Source: Paenibacillus antibioticophila
GTDB lineage: Bacteria; Bacillota; Bacilli; Paenibacillales; Paenibacillaceae
Direction of reading: 5' to 3'
Assembly (NCBI RefSeq): GCF_000455265.1
Contig: NZ_HG005139.1
Span: forward strand, 948,676 to 996,663
DNA length: 47,988 bases
Notes under the pieces: model-generated
Told to the model about the DNA's origin: nothing
Seen by the model: the letters and a program-made list of their open reading frames with translations, nothing else
The model's database searches: none
Position numbers and translations under genes: made by a program
In this document: positions 34,389 through 42,377 of the stretch, in pieces
How positions within the stretch are numbered: the first letter of the stretch is position 1
How the letters are laid out: the number at the start of each line of letters is the position of its first letter

Positions 34389-35309
34389 CTAGGTAGTAAT
34401 GATCACTTCGATATCCTGCTCGTAATTGCCGAAGGCTCTGCCGAAGAGGCTGACTCCGCCCGGATGCCGGGCCTCCGGAAGAGAGCTGATTCGAAACAGA
34501 ATATCCTCTGACCGGACAAGGCTCAGCTCGTTCACCCGCACATCAGACATTTTTACACCGTCAACGAAGGTGCCTTCTCCATTGACGAGCAGTGTTTTAA
34601 GGAGACCATATTGCGTATTTCCCGCCCCCCACCAGGCAGGAGTCAGCTTTCCGCGTTGCTCTCCGAAGTCACCGGGAGAGGTCCATACGCAAAGCGGATG
34701 CCCATTCAACGAAAATGTGATGTCAGATGGCCAGTTCTCTTCATAGCCCGGAGCCTCGGAAGCGATCTCCAGGGAGATGGATATGCTGCTGATCTGTTCG
34801 GCTGCGGTCATATAGTTCGGAATCCGATATTCCACAAAGCCGCTGGAGTACCATAGATGCTGAGCCTTGGCGCATTCAGGCTCGGCAAAATAGCGCGGGT
34901 CGTCCCGCATGCCGATCAGCTTATGCTCGGAGGCAAGGCCGCAGGTTGGCCTGACTTGATAAGCGGAGTATTGTCCGATTGGTATGGACACGGTATATTG
35001 ATTGGACAGAGGAAGTGTGCGTTTGTCCGTAAAATGAGAGGGATACCGCAGCATATATTCTTCATCTGCCAAGCGGCATTGCTTCTGCATGCCCCGCTTG
35101 GCAGGAATCGCCTCACATCGTACGATTCCGCCTTCCTCCAGCTTCTGGATGTGCTTGGTTATTATAGCGGAGGACAGCCCTAATTGCTCCGCAAGTTCCT
35201 TGATATTCCCAGGGCCCTGCAGCAGAAGTTCAACGATCTTCAGCCGGGTATCCGATGCGAGTGCTTCAAATAGAGGCAGATTGTCCGGATGAATCAAGAT
35301 TTCTCTCAT
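34389..35309 (-). CDS. ArsR-type winged-helix regulator with large C-terminal ligand domain
   Basis: 306-aa regulator. The N-terminal winged helix (about residues 5-75) has FEALASDTRLKIVELLLQGPG and a recognition helix in LSSAIITKHIQKLEEGG. The long C-terminal part (about 90-300) is unlike metal-sensing ArsR proteins; it has repeated beta-strand patterns and ends in YEQDIEVIITT. This organisation occurs in regulators beside glycoside hydrolase genes in Paenibacillaceae. The ATG at 35307-35309 is chosen because GCGAGGG lies upstream; an in-frame GTG 21 bp earlier precedes that box. It is convergent with the GH43 gene, and regulation of that gene by a sugar ligand is inferred. Confidence 0.85.
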   Translation of the reverse strand: MREILIHPDNLPLFEALASDTRLKIVELLLQGPGNIKELAEQLGLSSAIITKHIQKLEEGGIVRCEAIPAKRGMQKQCRLADEEYMLRYPSHFTDKRTLPLSNQYTVSIPIGQYSAYQVRPTCGLASEHKLIGMRDDPRYFAEPECAKAQHLWYSSGFVEYRIPNYMTAAEQISSISISLEIASEAPGYEENWPSDITFSLNGHPLCVWTSPGDFGEQRGKLTPAWWGAGNTQYGLLKTLLVNGEGTFVDGVKMSDVRVNELSLVRSEDILFRISSLPEARHPGGVSLFGRAFGNYEQDIEVIITT

Positions 35310-35445
35310 CGGGTATTCCCTCGCTTTCACCCAATTAATTAATGATTAAGATAATTGTATAGCTAAAAGGTTAAGCAGGCAAACAAGGGTCACGATCTCG
35401 CTGGCCAGGCCCTTCAGATCGGACAGATCTGCGGATGCTGCTGAC

Positions 35446-35626
35446 TTTTTGTATGGAGTATCGTACAAAAACCATGGATGTAGTGGTCAGACAAACAGTT
35501 TTAAACGGAAAACCGTACAAAAACTTTAAGTTATGGCCTGGATAAGCAGATTTTGTACGAATAAACGTACAAATGCTTTCATTTAGGGGCCACAGGCCGC
35601 CACTTTATACGAAAGATCGTACAAAA
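35446..35626. repeat. second four-unit array of TACGA palindromes
   Basis: Palindromes at 35446-35471, 35499-35523, 35551-35573 and 35604-35626 all approximate TTTTGTACGA-N3-5-CGTACAAAA. Centres are 51-53 bp apart with unrelated spacers. This is the same unit and period as at 12966-13148. No coding potential. Confidence 0.8.
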
Positions 35627-35758
35627 CTGGCTACACTTAAAATCGAATCAAGACCACAACCGGAATCACAGCCACAATTCCTTAAATTACTTATTGACTT
35701 GCTTCGTGGAGCGTGGTAACATATTTTTGTTGCAGTAAATTTTGAAGTTTTACTACAT

Positions 35759-35846
<88 letters not shown>

Positions 35847-35969
35847 TACTTAAAAATGAACGAGCTCTTGAGCTTCCTTTCGCGGAGATTCAGGAGCTTT
35901 TTGCATACTTGGAATTTGTAAGATGTTGCTTATTACTTGAGCCGAAGAAAGCTTTGAGCTGTATTCAAG

Positions 35970-36263
35970 ATGAACATAAATGTTGCGCTAGTGGTGGCAT
36001 ATGCGTTTAGTCCGATTTATTTAATACCGGATTTTATCCCTATTTTAGGCTATCTCGATGATTTAATCATTGTTCCATTAGGAGTTACGCTCGCTCTTAA
36101 AATGATTCCTCAACCTGTTATTGCAGAGTGCAGAGATAGAGCGGAGGAGATAAGGAAGCAGGGAAAACAGAAGAACTGGATGGCTGTTTACTACCCCAGC
36201 AAAACGTGTATTTTCGATAGCATTACCGGTCTTAGAAAAACAGGGAACGTAGTCAAAACTTAA
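35970..36263 (+). pseudogene. DUF1232 (YkvA-like) membrane protein, N-terminally truncated
   Basis: 97-codon frame whose first half is the DUF1232 core: [33 protein letters not shown] and [19 protein letters not shown]. Family members usually begin with 30-40 further residues before the ALVVAYALSP motif. Here the frame starts abruptly at an ATG without a ribosome site, 123 bp after the tRNA-Leu gene, and the missing part is not found in other frames. It is probably a gene fragment. The tail after residue 60 is unlike the family. Confidence 0.65.
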
Positions 36264-36284
36264 CTAGAGTTTTGACTACGTTCC
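36243..36284 (-). terminator. terminator for the leftward genes
   Basis: 18-bp perfect stem GGGAACGTAGTCAAAACT / AGTTTTGACTACGTTCCC. On the minus strand it is followed by TGTTTTTCT; on the plus strand there is no T-run, so it ends the leftward gene at 36304. Confidence 0.8.
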
Positions 36285-36303
36285 CCGCACTCGTACAACG
36301 AAT

Positions 36304-36522
36304 TTATGGTTTTTTTGCAAAAGACAGCCCTTTCTCTTTAAGAGCATCATTCAGTATTCTCACTGCCTTCGGTCCAACCCCATGAATCTTCAGAATATCC
36401 GATTCCGTAACTTTTATAAATTGCTCAAGCCGATAAAATCCAGCGTTATGGAGTACACGATTCGCGGTCTTACCCATATTGGGCAGATCGTTTTCTGGTG
36501 GTGAATGATTAATAATGTCCAT
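36304..36522 (-). CDS. small helix-hairpin-helix DNA-binding protein
   Basis: 72-aa protein with a helix-hairpin-helix region (residues about 20-68): RVLHNAGFYRLEQFIKVTESDILKIHGVGPKAVRILNDALKEKGL. The IHGVGPKA loop is the DNA-backbone-binding hairpin, similar to the C-terminal domain of RNA polymerase alpha and to small standalone relatives. Function unknown. It follows the YjbR-like gene by 42 bp leftward and ends at a strong terminator. Confidence 0.8.
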   Translation of the reverse strand: MDIINHSPPENDLPNMGKTANRVLHNAGFYRLEQFIKVTESDILKIHGVGPKAVRILNDALKEKGLSFAKKP

Positions 36523-36564
36523 GTCTAGCCTACTCTCATTATTAAATTTTATTTTCTAAAATAA

Positions 36565-36906
36565 TTATTTTTTCATTTTACGTTTGGGTTCCGTCAGGTC
36601 AAAACTATGTTTTACCATATCGTGAAGATCATCCTCCGGAAGGTCTCCATCTAAGATAATCGTATTCCAATGCTCTTTACTCATATGATATCCCGGCTTA
36701 ACTTCTTTAAATGCGTTTCGAAGGAAATCAGATCGATCAGGATCACATTTCAGGTTAACGCAAAGATGATCGTCTTTTTCAAATATTAACGCAAAGAGCT
36801 TCTTGTTTCCTTTGTGGCGTATAGCTGTCCAACCTTCTCCAAAAGGATGATCCTCATATGAGGCTGGATAAGATAAACAGTATTCTACGATTTCTTCTAA
36901 TTTCAT
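36565..36906 (-). CDS. MmcQ/YjbR-family protein
   Basis: 113-aa protein of the MmcQ/YjbR (double-wing DNA-binding-like) family: YCLSYPASYEDHPFGEGW at the start, LFALIFEKDDHLCVNLKCDPD in the middle, and KPGYHMSKEHWNTIILDGDLPEDDLHDMVKHSFDL at the end. The role of the family is not established. AGGAG lies before the ATG. It follows rarA leftward by 24 bp and is likely part of the same operon. Confidence 0.88.
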   Translation of the reverse strand: MKLEEIVEYCLSYPASYEDHPFGEGWTAIRHKGNKKLFALIFEKDDHLCVNLKCDPDRSDFLRNAFKEVKPGYHMSKEHWNTIILDGDLPEDDLHDMVKHSFDLTEPKRKMKK

Positions 36907-36930
36907 TTTGGTATTCTCCTATCTGTAAAG

Positions 36931-38256
36931 CTATTCATGATTATTGTTTCTCTTGTGCCATGCTGCAATTTCTTCCATCCTTTGTTTAATTTTAAATTCA
37001 GACCCCTGTGTTGTCGGATGGTAATATTCGCGTCCGATCAGGGAATCTGGCATAGTCTGCATCGTTGTTAGCTTTTCTTCTGTGTCATGGGCGTACTGAT
37101 ACTCTTTACCATAGTTCAGCTCTTTCATAAGCTTCGTTGGAGCGTTCCGAAGTTGCAAAGGAACAGGTTCACTCATGGAATGTAGGGCATCTTTTTTCGC
37201 ATAGCGATAAGCCAAGTAAGCGGAATTCGATTTGGGAGCCAGGGTCAGATATATAACGGCTTGTGTTAGATGTACATCGCACTCTGGCATCCCTATGAAT
37301 TGACATGCCTGAAACACCGAAACAGCGATTTCTAAAGCCCTATTGTCTGCCAGGCCCACGTCCTCACTTGCAAACCTGACTAGCCTACGAGCAATAAATA
37401 AAGGATCTTCACCTGATTCCAACATGCGAGACAACCAATAAATAGATGCATTTACATCACTATTTCGCATGGATTTATGCAGTGCGGAAATGATATTATA
37501 GTGTTCTTCTCCATCTTTATCATACAAAAGTGATTTTCGATGAATAATTTGCAGCAGCCCTTCTTTGCTAATTTCAATATATTCCCCTTGTTTCTCTCCG
37601 TTAAGCACAGCCATTTCTAAGGTGTTTAATGCCATTCTGGCATCTCCATTTGAATATTCTGCGATAGCAGAAAGTACGCCTTCTTCTAAACCTATCTTTT
37701 GATCTCCGTATCCTTTAGGATTCAAAATTGCTTTTTTTAATAATTCAACAATATCCTCACTGCTTAGTTGGTGAAGGACAAAAACTTTGCTGCGGGATAA
37801 CAAGGCTGAGTTGACTTCAAACGATGGATTTTCGGTTGTCGCGCCGATGAGAATAATGCTACCTTTCTCCACATACGGAAGAAAGGCATCCTGTTGTGCC
37901 TTATTAAACCTATGAATTTCATCAATGAATAAGAGGGTCTTCTCTCCTAATTTCCTGTTTTCCTCAGCTTCTTTCATTATATTTCGGATTTCTTTAATAC
38001 CGCTGGTTACTGCACTGAAATCAATAAACTTAGACTTGGTTTGATTGGCAATGATTTTAGCTAGTGTTGTTTTGCCAACCCCTGGAGGACCCCAAAATAT
38101 CATAGATGACACCTGATCATTTTTGATCATATCTCGCAGAACTTTTCCAGGGCCAAGTAAATGTTTTTGGCCTATAAAGTCTTCCAACGATTGAGGACGC
38201 ACACGACTAGCCAAAGGTCGATCATGTTCATTATCAAATAATGTTCCTTGTATCAC
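36931..38256 (-). CDS. rarA: replication-associated recombination ATPase RarA
   Basis: 441-aa AAA+ ATPase related to the clamp loader (RarA/MgsA/WRNIP1). It acts at stalled replication forks. Walker A is GPPGVGKT (residues 56-63), Walker B is LLFIDEIHRF (108-117), and sensor 1 is in LIGATTENPSFEVN. The RarA-specific C-terminal part includes DVNASIYWLSRMLESGEDPLFIARRLVRFASEDVGLADNRAL. The start is a GTG at 38254-38256 with AAGGGAG upstream. It begins 13 bp after the AraC gene ends, an unusual partner. Confidence 0.96.
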   Translation of the reverse strand: MIQGTLFDNEHDRPLASRVRPQSLEDFIGQKHLLGPGKVLRDMIKNDQVSSMIFWGPPGVGKTTLAKIIANQTKSKFIDFSAVTSGIKEIRNIMKEAEENRKLGEKTLLFIDEIHRFNKAQQDAFLPYVEKGSIILIGATTENPSFEVNSALLSRSKVFVLHQLSSEDIVELLKKAILNPKGYGDQKIGLEEGVLSAIAEYSNGDARMALNTLEMAVLNGEKQGEYIEISKEGLLQIIHRKSLLYDKDGEEHYNIISALHKSMRNSDVNASIYWLSRMLESGEDPLFIARRLVRFASEDVGLADNRALEIAVSVFQACQFIGMPECDVHLTQAVIYLTLAPKSNSAYLAYRYAKKDALHSMSEPVPLQLRNAPTKLMKELNYGKEYQYAHDTEEKLTTMQTMPDSLIGREYYHPTTQGSEFKIKQRMEEIAAWHKRNNNHE

Positions 38257-38269
38257 AGTATCACTCCCT

Positions 38270-39193
38270 TTAAAGGTTCTGCTTTCGAAATTCTACAGGT
38301 GTATAGCCAGTTTCACGTTTGAAAAATTTACTAAAGTGAGTAGTTTCTTGAAAGTTAAGCATTTCTGAAATGTCGCTAATCAAGTAATCTGTATGCATTA
38401 ATAAACGTTTAGCTTCGAGACAAATTCGAGCGGATATGAAAGCTTTAGCACTTATTCCAACAGCTGCGACCGTAACCCTTGTTAATGTTTTTTCTGTGCA
38501 ATTTAAAAGGGCTGCATAGTCACTAACATGATTTAACTTGGTATAATTTTTCTCCACTAATTCTTGAAATTTTAAAAACTTTTGTGAGACCTGAGAAGTA
38601 GTCGGGATATTTTTTTGTTTATGGATAATGTTGAGCCAAGCTACGAATGCATAAAGCTGATAGCGTAACAACATATGAACTTCCTCTTTGGCTACTTGAA
38701 TTAAAGAATCTTGAACCATTTGCTCGATTAAAGTGATTGCCCGATTCAGCTCTGTATTATTTAAAGTCAAACTGTTAGGCGCCCTTCCAATATCAAACGT
38801 TAAATTCAGTTCACTCAACGAAGGTGAAGCAGGAAGAAGGAATTCTTTACGGAATAGAATAACCCATCCGTCCCAGTTTTCATCGTGTCCAAAATTATGG
38901 ACTTGTCCTGGTGTTACTACTATCAGTGTTCCTTCCTTACAAGGGATGGGTTCAAAATCTACCCATTGAGTACACCTTCCTTCCGTGACACAAATGAGCA
39001 TATAAAATTCATAACGATAAGTAATTTTCATACGTTCCTCTGGTGTTCGCTCTTTGAGAGAAGATACACTGAAAATCTCCAGATCGTATGGGTAAGAAAG
39101 CACGGGTTTATATTTAAGAGGTCTTATATTATTTTCCTGTTTAAATGAATGAACGATTACACGAACCTCCTTTAAGAGTATTTGATGAATCAA
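38270..39193 (-). CDS. AraC-family transcriptional regulator
   Basis: About 300-aa regulator with an N-terminal cupin-like sensing domain (YRYEFYMLICVTEGRCTQWVDF, GTLIVVTPGQVHNFG) and a C-terminal pair of AraC HTHs. The second has DISEMLNFQETTHFSKFFKRETGYTPVEFRK. The start is uncertain. The frame opens at a TTG (39193), but AAAGGAGG lies inside it, about 20 bp downstream, and is followed by no ATG, GTG or TTG in frame at the proper distance (an ATC is 8 bp away). It leads leftward into rarA. Target unknown. Confidence 0.85.
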   Translation of the reverse strand: MIHQILLKEVRVIVHSFKQENNIRPLKYKPVLSYPYDLEIFSVSSLKERTPEERMKITYRYEFYMLICVTEGRCTQWVDFEPIPCKEGTLIVVTPGQVHNFGHDENWDGWVILFRKEFLLPASPSLSELNLTFDIGRAPNSLTLNNTELNRAITLIEQMVQDSLIQVAKEEVHMLLRYQLYAFVAWLNIIHKQKNIPTTSQVSQKFLKFQELVEKNYTKLNHVSDYAALLNCTEKTLTRVTVAAVGISAKAFISARICLEAKRLLMHTDYLISDISEMLNFQETTHFSKFFKRETGYTPVEFRKQNL

Positions 39194-39526
39194 AATGTCC
39201 GTAAAATATCATTGAATTTCCCGTTTTTGCCTTCATCGAAACTTATAAATGACCTAAAATGATCATACCATAATATTGGGACCAAACAAAACCGGCAGCT
39301 CTTCAATTTAATTGAGCATCAGCACCCAAAATAAGGAAGGCTAACATGCTGGTTTACAGCACAACAGCTCACACATTCGATAAACCACTTATAGTGGTTG
39401 TGCTTTTGGATGTAGGTCACTGATTTCTCCAACGGCATCTAGCGGCAATAGAGATCATGGGGTAAAATAGTAATAATTCTTGCTATACTTCAGTAGGTAT
39501 ATTGTCGTAAACATAAAGGAGACAGC
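39194..39526. other. intergenic region with a promoter
   Basis: Separates divergent genes. A perfect AACCACT-TAT-AGTGGTT palindrome lies near 39385. A TATACT box near 39485 (after TTGC) is the likely -10 element of the small zinc-ribbon gene. Nothing else is recognisable. Confidence 0.4.
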
Positions 39527-39763
39527 ATGGGGAATTATCAAATATGTGATTTTTGTGGAAATTTATCCGAAAAAACAAGCAGAAAAATGTGCAAGAGCTG
39601 TGAAGACGGATACATCAAAGTACGTAGCATCGTCGAGAAATACCCGGACACGATGGTGATTGATATTTCGAGGCAGACGGGAATAAGCACCAGCAAAATT
39701 TTAGCTTTTGCCAGAAACGGGTTTTTCATTTTGAAAGAAGGCACGATTGAGGGAATGGAGTAG
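39527..39763 (+). CDS. small zinc-ribbon/HTH protein (YvyF-like)
   Basis: 78-aa protein. Two CxxC pairs (CDFC near residues 7-10, CKSC near 22-25) form a probable zinc ribbon. They are followed by a helix-turn-helix (VIDISRQTGISTSKILAFARNG) like that of the flagellar-operon protein YvyF family. The AAAGGAGA ribosome site lies just upstream. No flagellar genes are near. It stands alone with its own terminator; the function is unknown. Confidence 0.8.
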   Translation: MGNYQICDFCGNLSEKTSRKMCKSCEDGYIKVRSIVEKYPDTMVIDISRQTGISTSKILAFARNGFFILKEGTIEGME

Positions 39764-39786
39764 AGTAACTCGGATCACTATATAGT

Positions 39787-39838
39787 AACAAAACAAGTCA
39801 GAGCATGGCGGTCTACCCTGCTGCTGGCTTGTTTTGTT
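39787..39838 (+). terminator. intrinsic terminator
   Basis: AACAAAACAAG pairs with CTTGTTTTGTT with an irregular inner stem; T-rich on both sides. Confidence 0.75.
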
Positions 39839-40050
39839 TAGAGGATCCTATCTTTAAGGGGAAGTAATAATCAGACATACTGGGTTCACAGGACGAAGCA
39901 TCGTTCAAAATTCATTATTATCAAATCGTTGATATCATTAAAGATTCCCCTCCTTCAGGTTTTATCTATAAAGAGGATTATACCAAGGAAAAGTAATACC
40001 TACTTTTTTTTAACATCTGTAAATATTCAGCAAAACCACCATTCATATTA
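39839..40050. other. intergenic region with a possible gene remnant
   Basis: A frame without a start, ending at 39996, reads IHYYQIVDIIKDSPPSGFIY and on to KEK-stop. It looks like the C-terminus of a lost protein that I cannot name. Base composition turns AT-rich from about here. Confidence 0.35.
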
Positions 40051-40325
40051 TTAATCTCTCTTAAGTAAAAAAACTTGATCTCCTTTTTTGAAATTTGACA
40101 ATTCTTCGCCTACTTCATCTACAATACCAGCAACATCTAAACCAAGAATAGTTACTTGATTTGGGTCTGCTCTATCTAAAAATTCCATCGTTTGATAATC
40201 TGAAGGACTTAATCTTACTGCTTTAACTTCTATTCGAACTTCTCCCACATTAGTTTCGGGTTAGCTAAGTTATTATCTATTTTCAAGCCATCTATTGATC
40301 CAGGTTGTTTTAACAAATAAATACA
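40051..40325 (-). pseudogene. alcohol dehydrogenase/quinone oxidoreductase, N-terminal fragment with frameshift
   Basis: The frame ending at 40051 reads VGEVRIEVKAVRLSPSDYQT, then TILGLDVAGIVDEVGEELSNFKKGDQVF, the GroES-like N-terminal domain of zinc-type alcohol dehydrogenases. Upstream, in a frame shifted by one base, the expected preceding part (KQPGSIDGLKIDNNLANP) is found up to about 40320. The join near 40255 is a single-base frameshift. The C-terminal Rossmann domain is absent. Intact members are about 330 aa. Confidence 0.75.
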
Positions 40326-40371
40326 TGATAAAATAAGTTCATATAAATATAATTATTATGAGGGATAAAAA

Positions 40372-41196
40372 ATGTCAGTAGAAAGATACGGTACCTTTTT
40401 ATTATTATTGCGTTTATACAATGAATCTGAAGCTTATTCAACTGAAAAAATACTATCAAAATATTTTTTGAAAAGATTTCATAATATTAAAGCCATCAAT
40501 ATACATGACGTATCTGATGAATGTAATGTATCTAGAGCAACAGTACGCAGATTTTTTTCGAAATTGGACTATGATAGTTTTTTGGATTTTAAAAATGAAT
40601 TTACTATTCCTTATGACATAAGTATGTTTGAAAAAGAGCTAGATAGAAGCGATTACGTTAAAGAACACATCTCTCACGTTGAAGAAGTCCAATTATTTTT
40701 TCAGAATAATAAAAATGATATTCTAAAAAAAATACAAAACTTAGCTAGTATTATGTTTAATTCTAAAAATATTTATTGGCTTACCTCAACTTCAACTACA
40801 AGAATGGTAGAAGATATGCAAATGCAATTTTTAACATTAGATTCTTTTTGGGATATAATAATAAATTTCAAAAAAAATAGAGGAGTAAAGATACAAAAGG
40901 ATGATATTATAATTGTTGTATCATCAAGCGCAGTAATGGCACGTACACTAGTTTCAGATTTAGAAGAAATGGACTGTCCTATTTATCTAGTAACTTTAAA
41001 TAATCAATATACACATACAATATTTACGGATATTATTCGACTAACAGATGATACTTTGTATAATTTGACAGATCAAATCTCTAATAAAACTATAAAAAAA
41101 GAAGTAGTTTGCAGAAAGTATGCTACAAATTTATTCTTCGATTTCTTGTATTATGAATACGCTTCATTGTACAAAAGCTCCAAGCGTTTATCTTAG
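40372..41196 (+). CDS. RpiR-family transcriptional regulator
   Basis: 274-aa regulator. The N-terminal RpiR HTH (about residues 1-85) contains NIHDVSDECNVSRATVRRFFSKLDYDSFLDFKNEF. A C-terminal SIS sugar-phosphate-binding domain (about 110-250) has IYWLTSTSTTRM and IIIVVSSSAVMARTLVSDL. Such proteins commonly control PTS beta-glucoside genes in lactic acid bacteria and Listeria. Here it is the likely controller of the EIIBC and GH1 genes 1-3 kb away in the same AT-rich segment. GAGGGA precedes the ATG. Codon use is strongly AT-biased compared with the rest of the window. Confidence 0.88.
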   Translation: MSVERYGTFLLLLRLYNESEAYSTEKILSKYFLKRFHNIKAINIHDVSDECNVSRATVRRFFSKLDYDSFLDFKNEFTIPYDISMFEKELDRSDYVKEHISHVEEVQLFFQNNKNDILKKIQNLASIMFNSKNIYWLTSTSTTRMVEDMQMQFLTLDSFWDIIINFKKNRGVKIQKDDIIIVVSSSAVMARTLVSDLEEMDCPIYLVTLNNQYTHTIFTDIIRLTDDTLYNLTDQISNKTIKKEVVCRKYATNLFFDFLYYEYASLYKSSKRLS

Positions 41197-41246
41197 ATAA
41201 TCTCAAACTATAATAATAAAAAGCTAATCTTTGATGAAAAATAATT

Positions 41247-41435
41247 TCACATCATTTTGATATTTTCCAAAGATTGCTTCGTTTGTTCTTTCAAATTATC
41301 ACTTGGAAATTCGTTTGTATCAGGATCAATTGGTAACTGACCTGAAATATAAAAGGCAGTTCCTTCTGCAATAATCGCTTGCGAATACGGACCTAATGCT
41401 TTTGGTGCTTTTTCAGTTTTGACCTCTTTCTTCAT
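41247..41435 (-). pseudogene. RidA-family deaminase, N-terminal half
   Basis: 62 codons match the first half of RidA enamine/imine deaminases (about 125 aa): KAPKALGPYSQAIIAEGTAFYISGQLPIDPDTNEF, then KEQTKQSLENIK. The frame then ends after two Met codons, so the half with the catalytic Arg is missing. AT-rich, in line with the island. It is leftward, downstream of the AzlD gene. Confidence 0.8.
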
Positions 41436-41510
41436 AAAATCACTTCTTTCTTCTATTCTTTTATATAAATATAACTTGCACTAAAAACATATAAATTACA
41501 GTTCCTACCC

Positions 41511-41792
41511 CTAAACTAAGTAAGGTGTTTTTTTCCACTTATAGGAGAATATAACAATCACGCTAGCAATCATTTCAGGTACTCCATGTGATCCTCCTAA
41601 AAAATTTGTACTTCTGAAACAAAAAACAACCAACATTGCCATTAAAGCAGAAGGCAGTACTTTGCCTAAATAATAAACCCAATTAGGAACTTTTTCTGCA
41701 TCCCTGAAAATTAAAAATGGTAAGTATCTCAGTAAACCAGTGGTAATCGCCACCACTGCTATGATAGCAATAGAATGCACAATATTATCCAT
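41511..41792 (-). CDS. azlD: AzlD-like branched-chain amino acid export subunit
   Basis: 93-aa membrane protein with three or four helices. The family pattern includes RYLPFLIFRDAEKVPNWVYYLGKVLPSALMAMLVVFCF, and it ends in ...VIVIFSYKWKKTPYLV. AzlD works with AzlC to export branched-chain amino acids or analogues. AzlC, directly upstream, is only a fragment here, so this copy is probably not functional. GGGGGATC lies upstream of the ATG. Confidence 0.8.
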   Translation of the reverse strand: MDNIVHSIAIIAVVAITTGLLRYLPFLIFRDAEKVPNWVYYLGKVLPSALMAMLVVFCFRSTNFLGGSHGVPEMIASVIVIFSYKWKKTPYLV

Positions 41793-41806
41793 TTTTTGAT
41801 CCCCCT

Positions 41807-42019
41807 CTAACTACGTAACCCCTCTGTTCCATATTGCTTTGTGATTGGAGTTTTAAAAAATAGAAATACTACCATCATAGTAATCATTGTTGGGATTATG
41901 AAGTTATCTGGACCAAAAACTAATAAACATAGCAAAGACGAGACAACTCCAATGTATGATGAGATATGAGTTTTTGAACATAAAAGATTTAGATTATCCC
42001 CAAGTGTGCGAAAATACAT
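41807..42019 (-). pseudogene. probable AzlC C-terminal fragment
   Basis: 70 codons with two hydrophobic helices (about residues 20-36 and 39-56), ending a few bases before the AzlD start. Position and hydrophobic pattern fit the last third of AzlC (normally about 230 aa), with the N-terminal part missing. Sequence similarity by eye is weak, so the family call leans on its neighbour. Confidence 0.5.
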
Positions 42020-42082
42020 ATTATGGTCAAGTAAGTCACTACGATATAATTACAAGAATAGATTTAATAAATCGGGATACTA

Positions 42083-42303
42083 TAATTGAAAAGCATCAAT
42101 AGCTATTCTTTCTCCCTTTGTAGAAAATGATGTTCGGTGGGGACTTTGGACAGGAATTTCTATTCGACCTGTGATGCCTGCATCTATAAAAATGCTTTTT
42201 ACAAAAAGTCCGCAAAAAATAGATTTGGATTTAAAAAAGAAACTAATTCTTAGTACGGAAGATTATAAACAAATCAAACATTATAATATGTTTCCTGTTT
42301 TTT
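42083..42303 (+). pseudogene. unidentified gene remnant
   Basis: An open frame without a start codon runs KASIAILSPFVENDVRWGLW and on through IRPVMPASIKMLF to a stop at 42301-42303 (ending NMFPVF). It has a protein-like composition rather than an AT-rich random one. I cannot assign a family. It lies among several truncated genes. Confidence 0.35.
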
Positions 42304-42316
42304 AAAAAATAATCTA

Positions 42317-42364
42317 AAAAAACTATTCACGTGCCAATTGGAATAAGCACATAAATAGTTTTTT
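42317..42364. terminator. terminator of the leftward EIIBC gene
   Basis: AAAAAACTATT pairs with AATAGTTTTTT, with an inner GTGC/GCAC pair. T-rich on both strands; it lies 14 bp after the EIIBC stop. Confidence 0.75.
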
Positions 42365-42377
42365 AGAAAATTTATTA

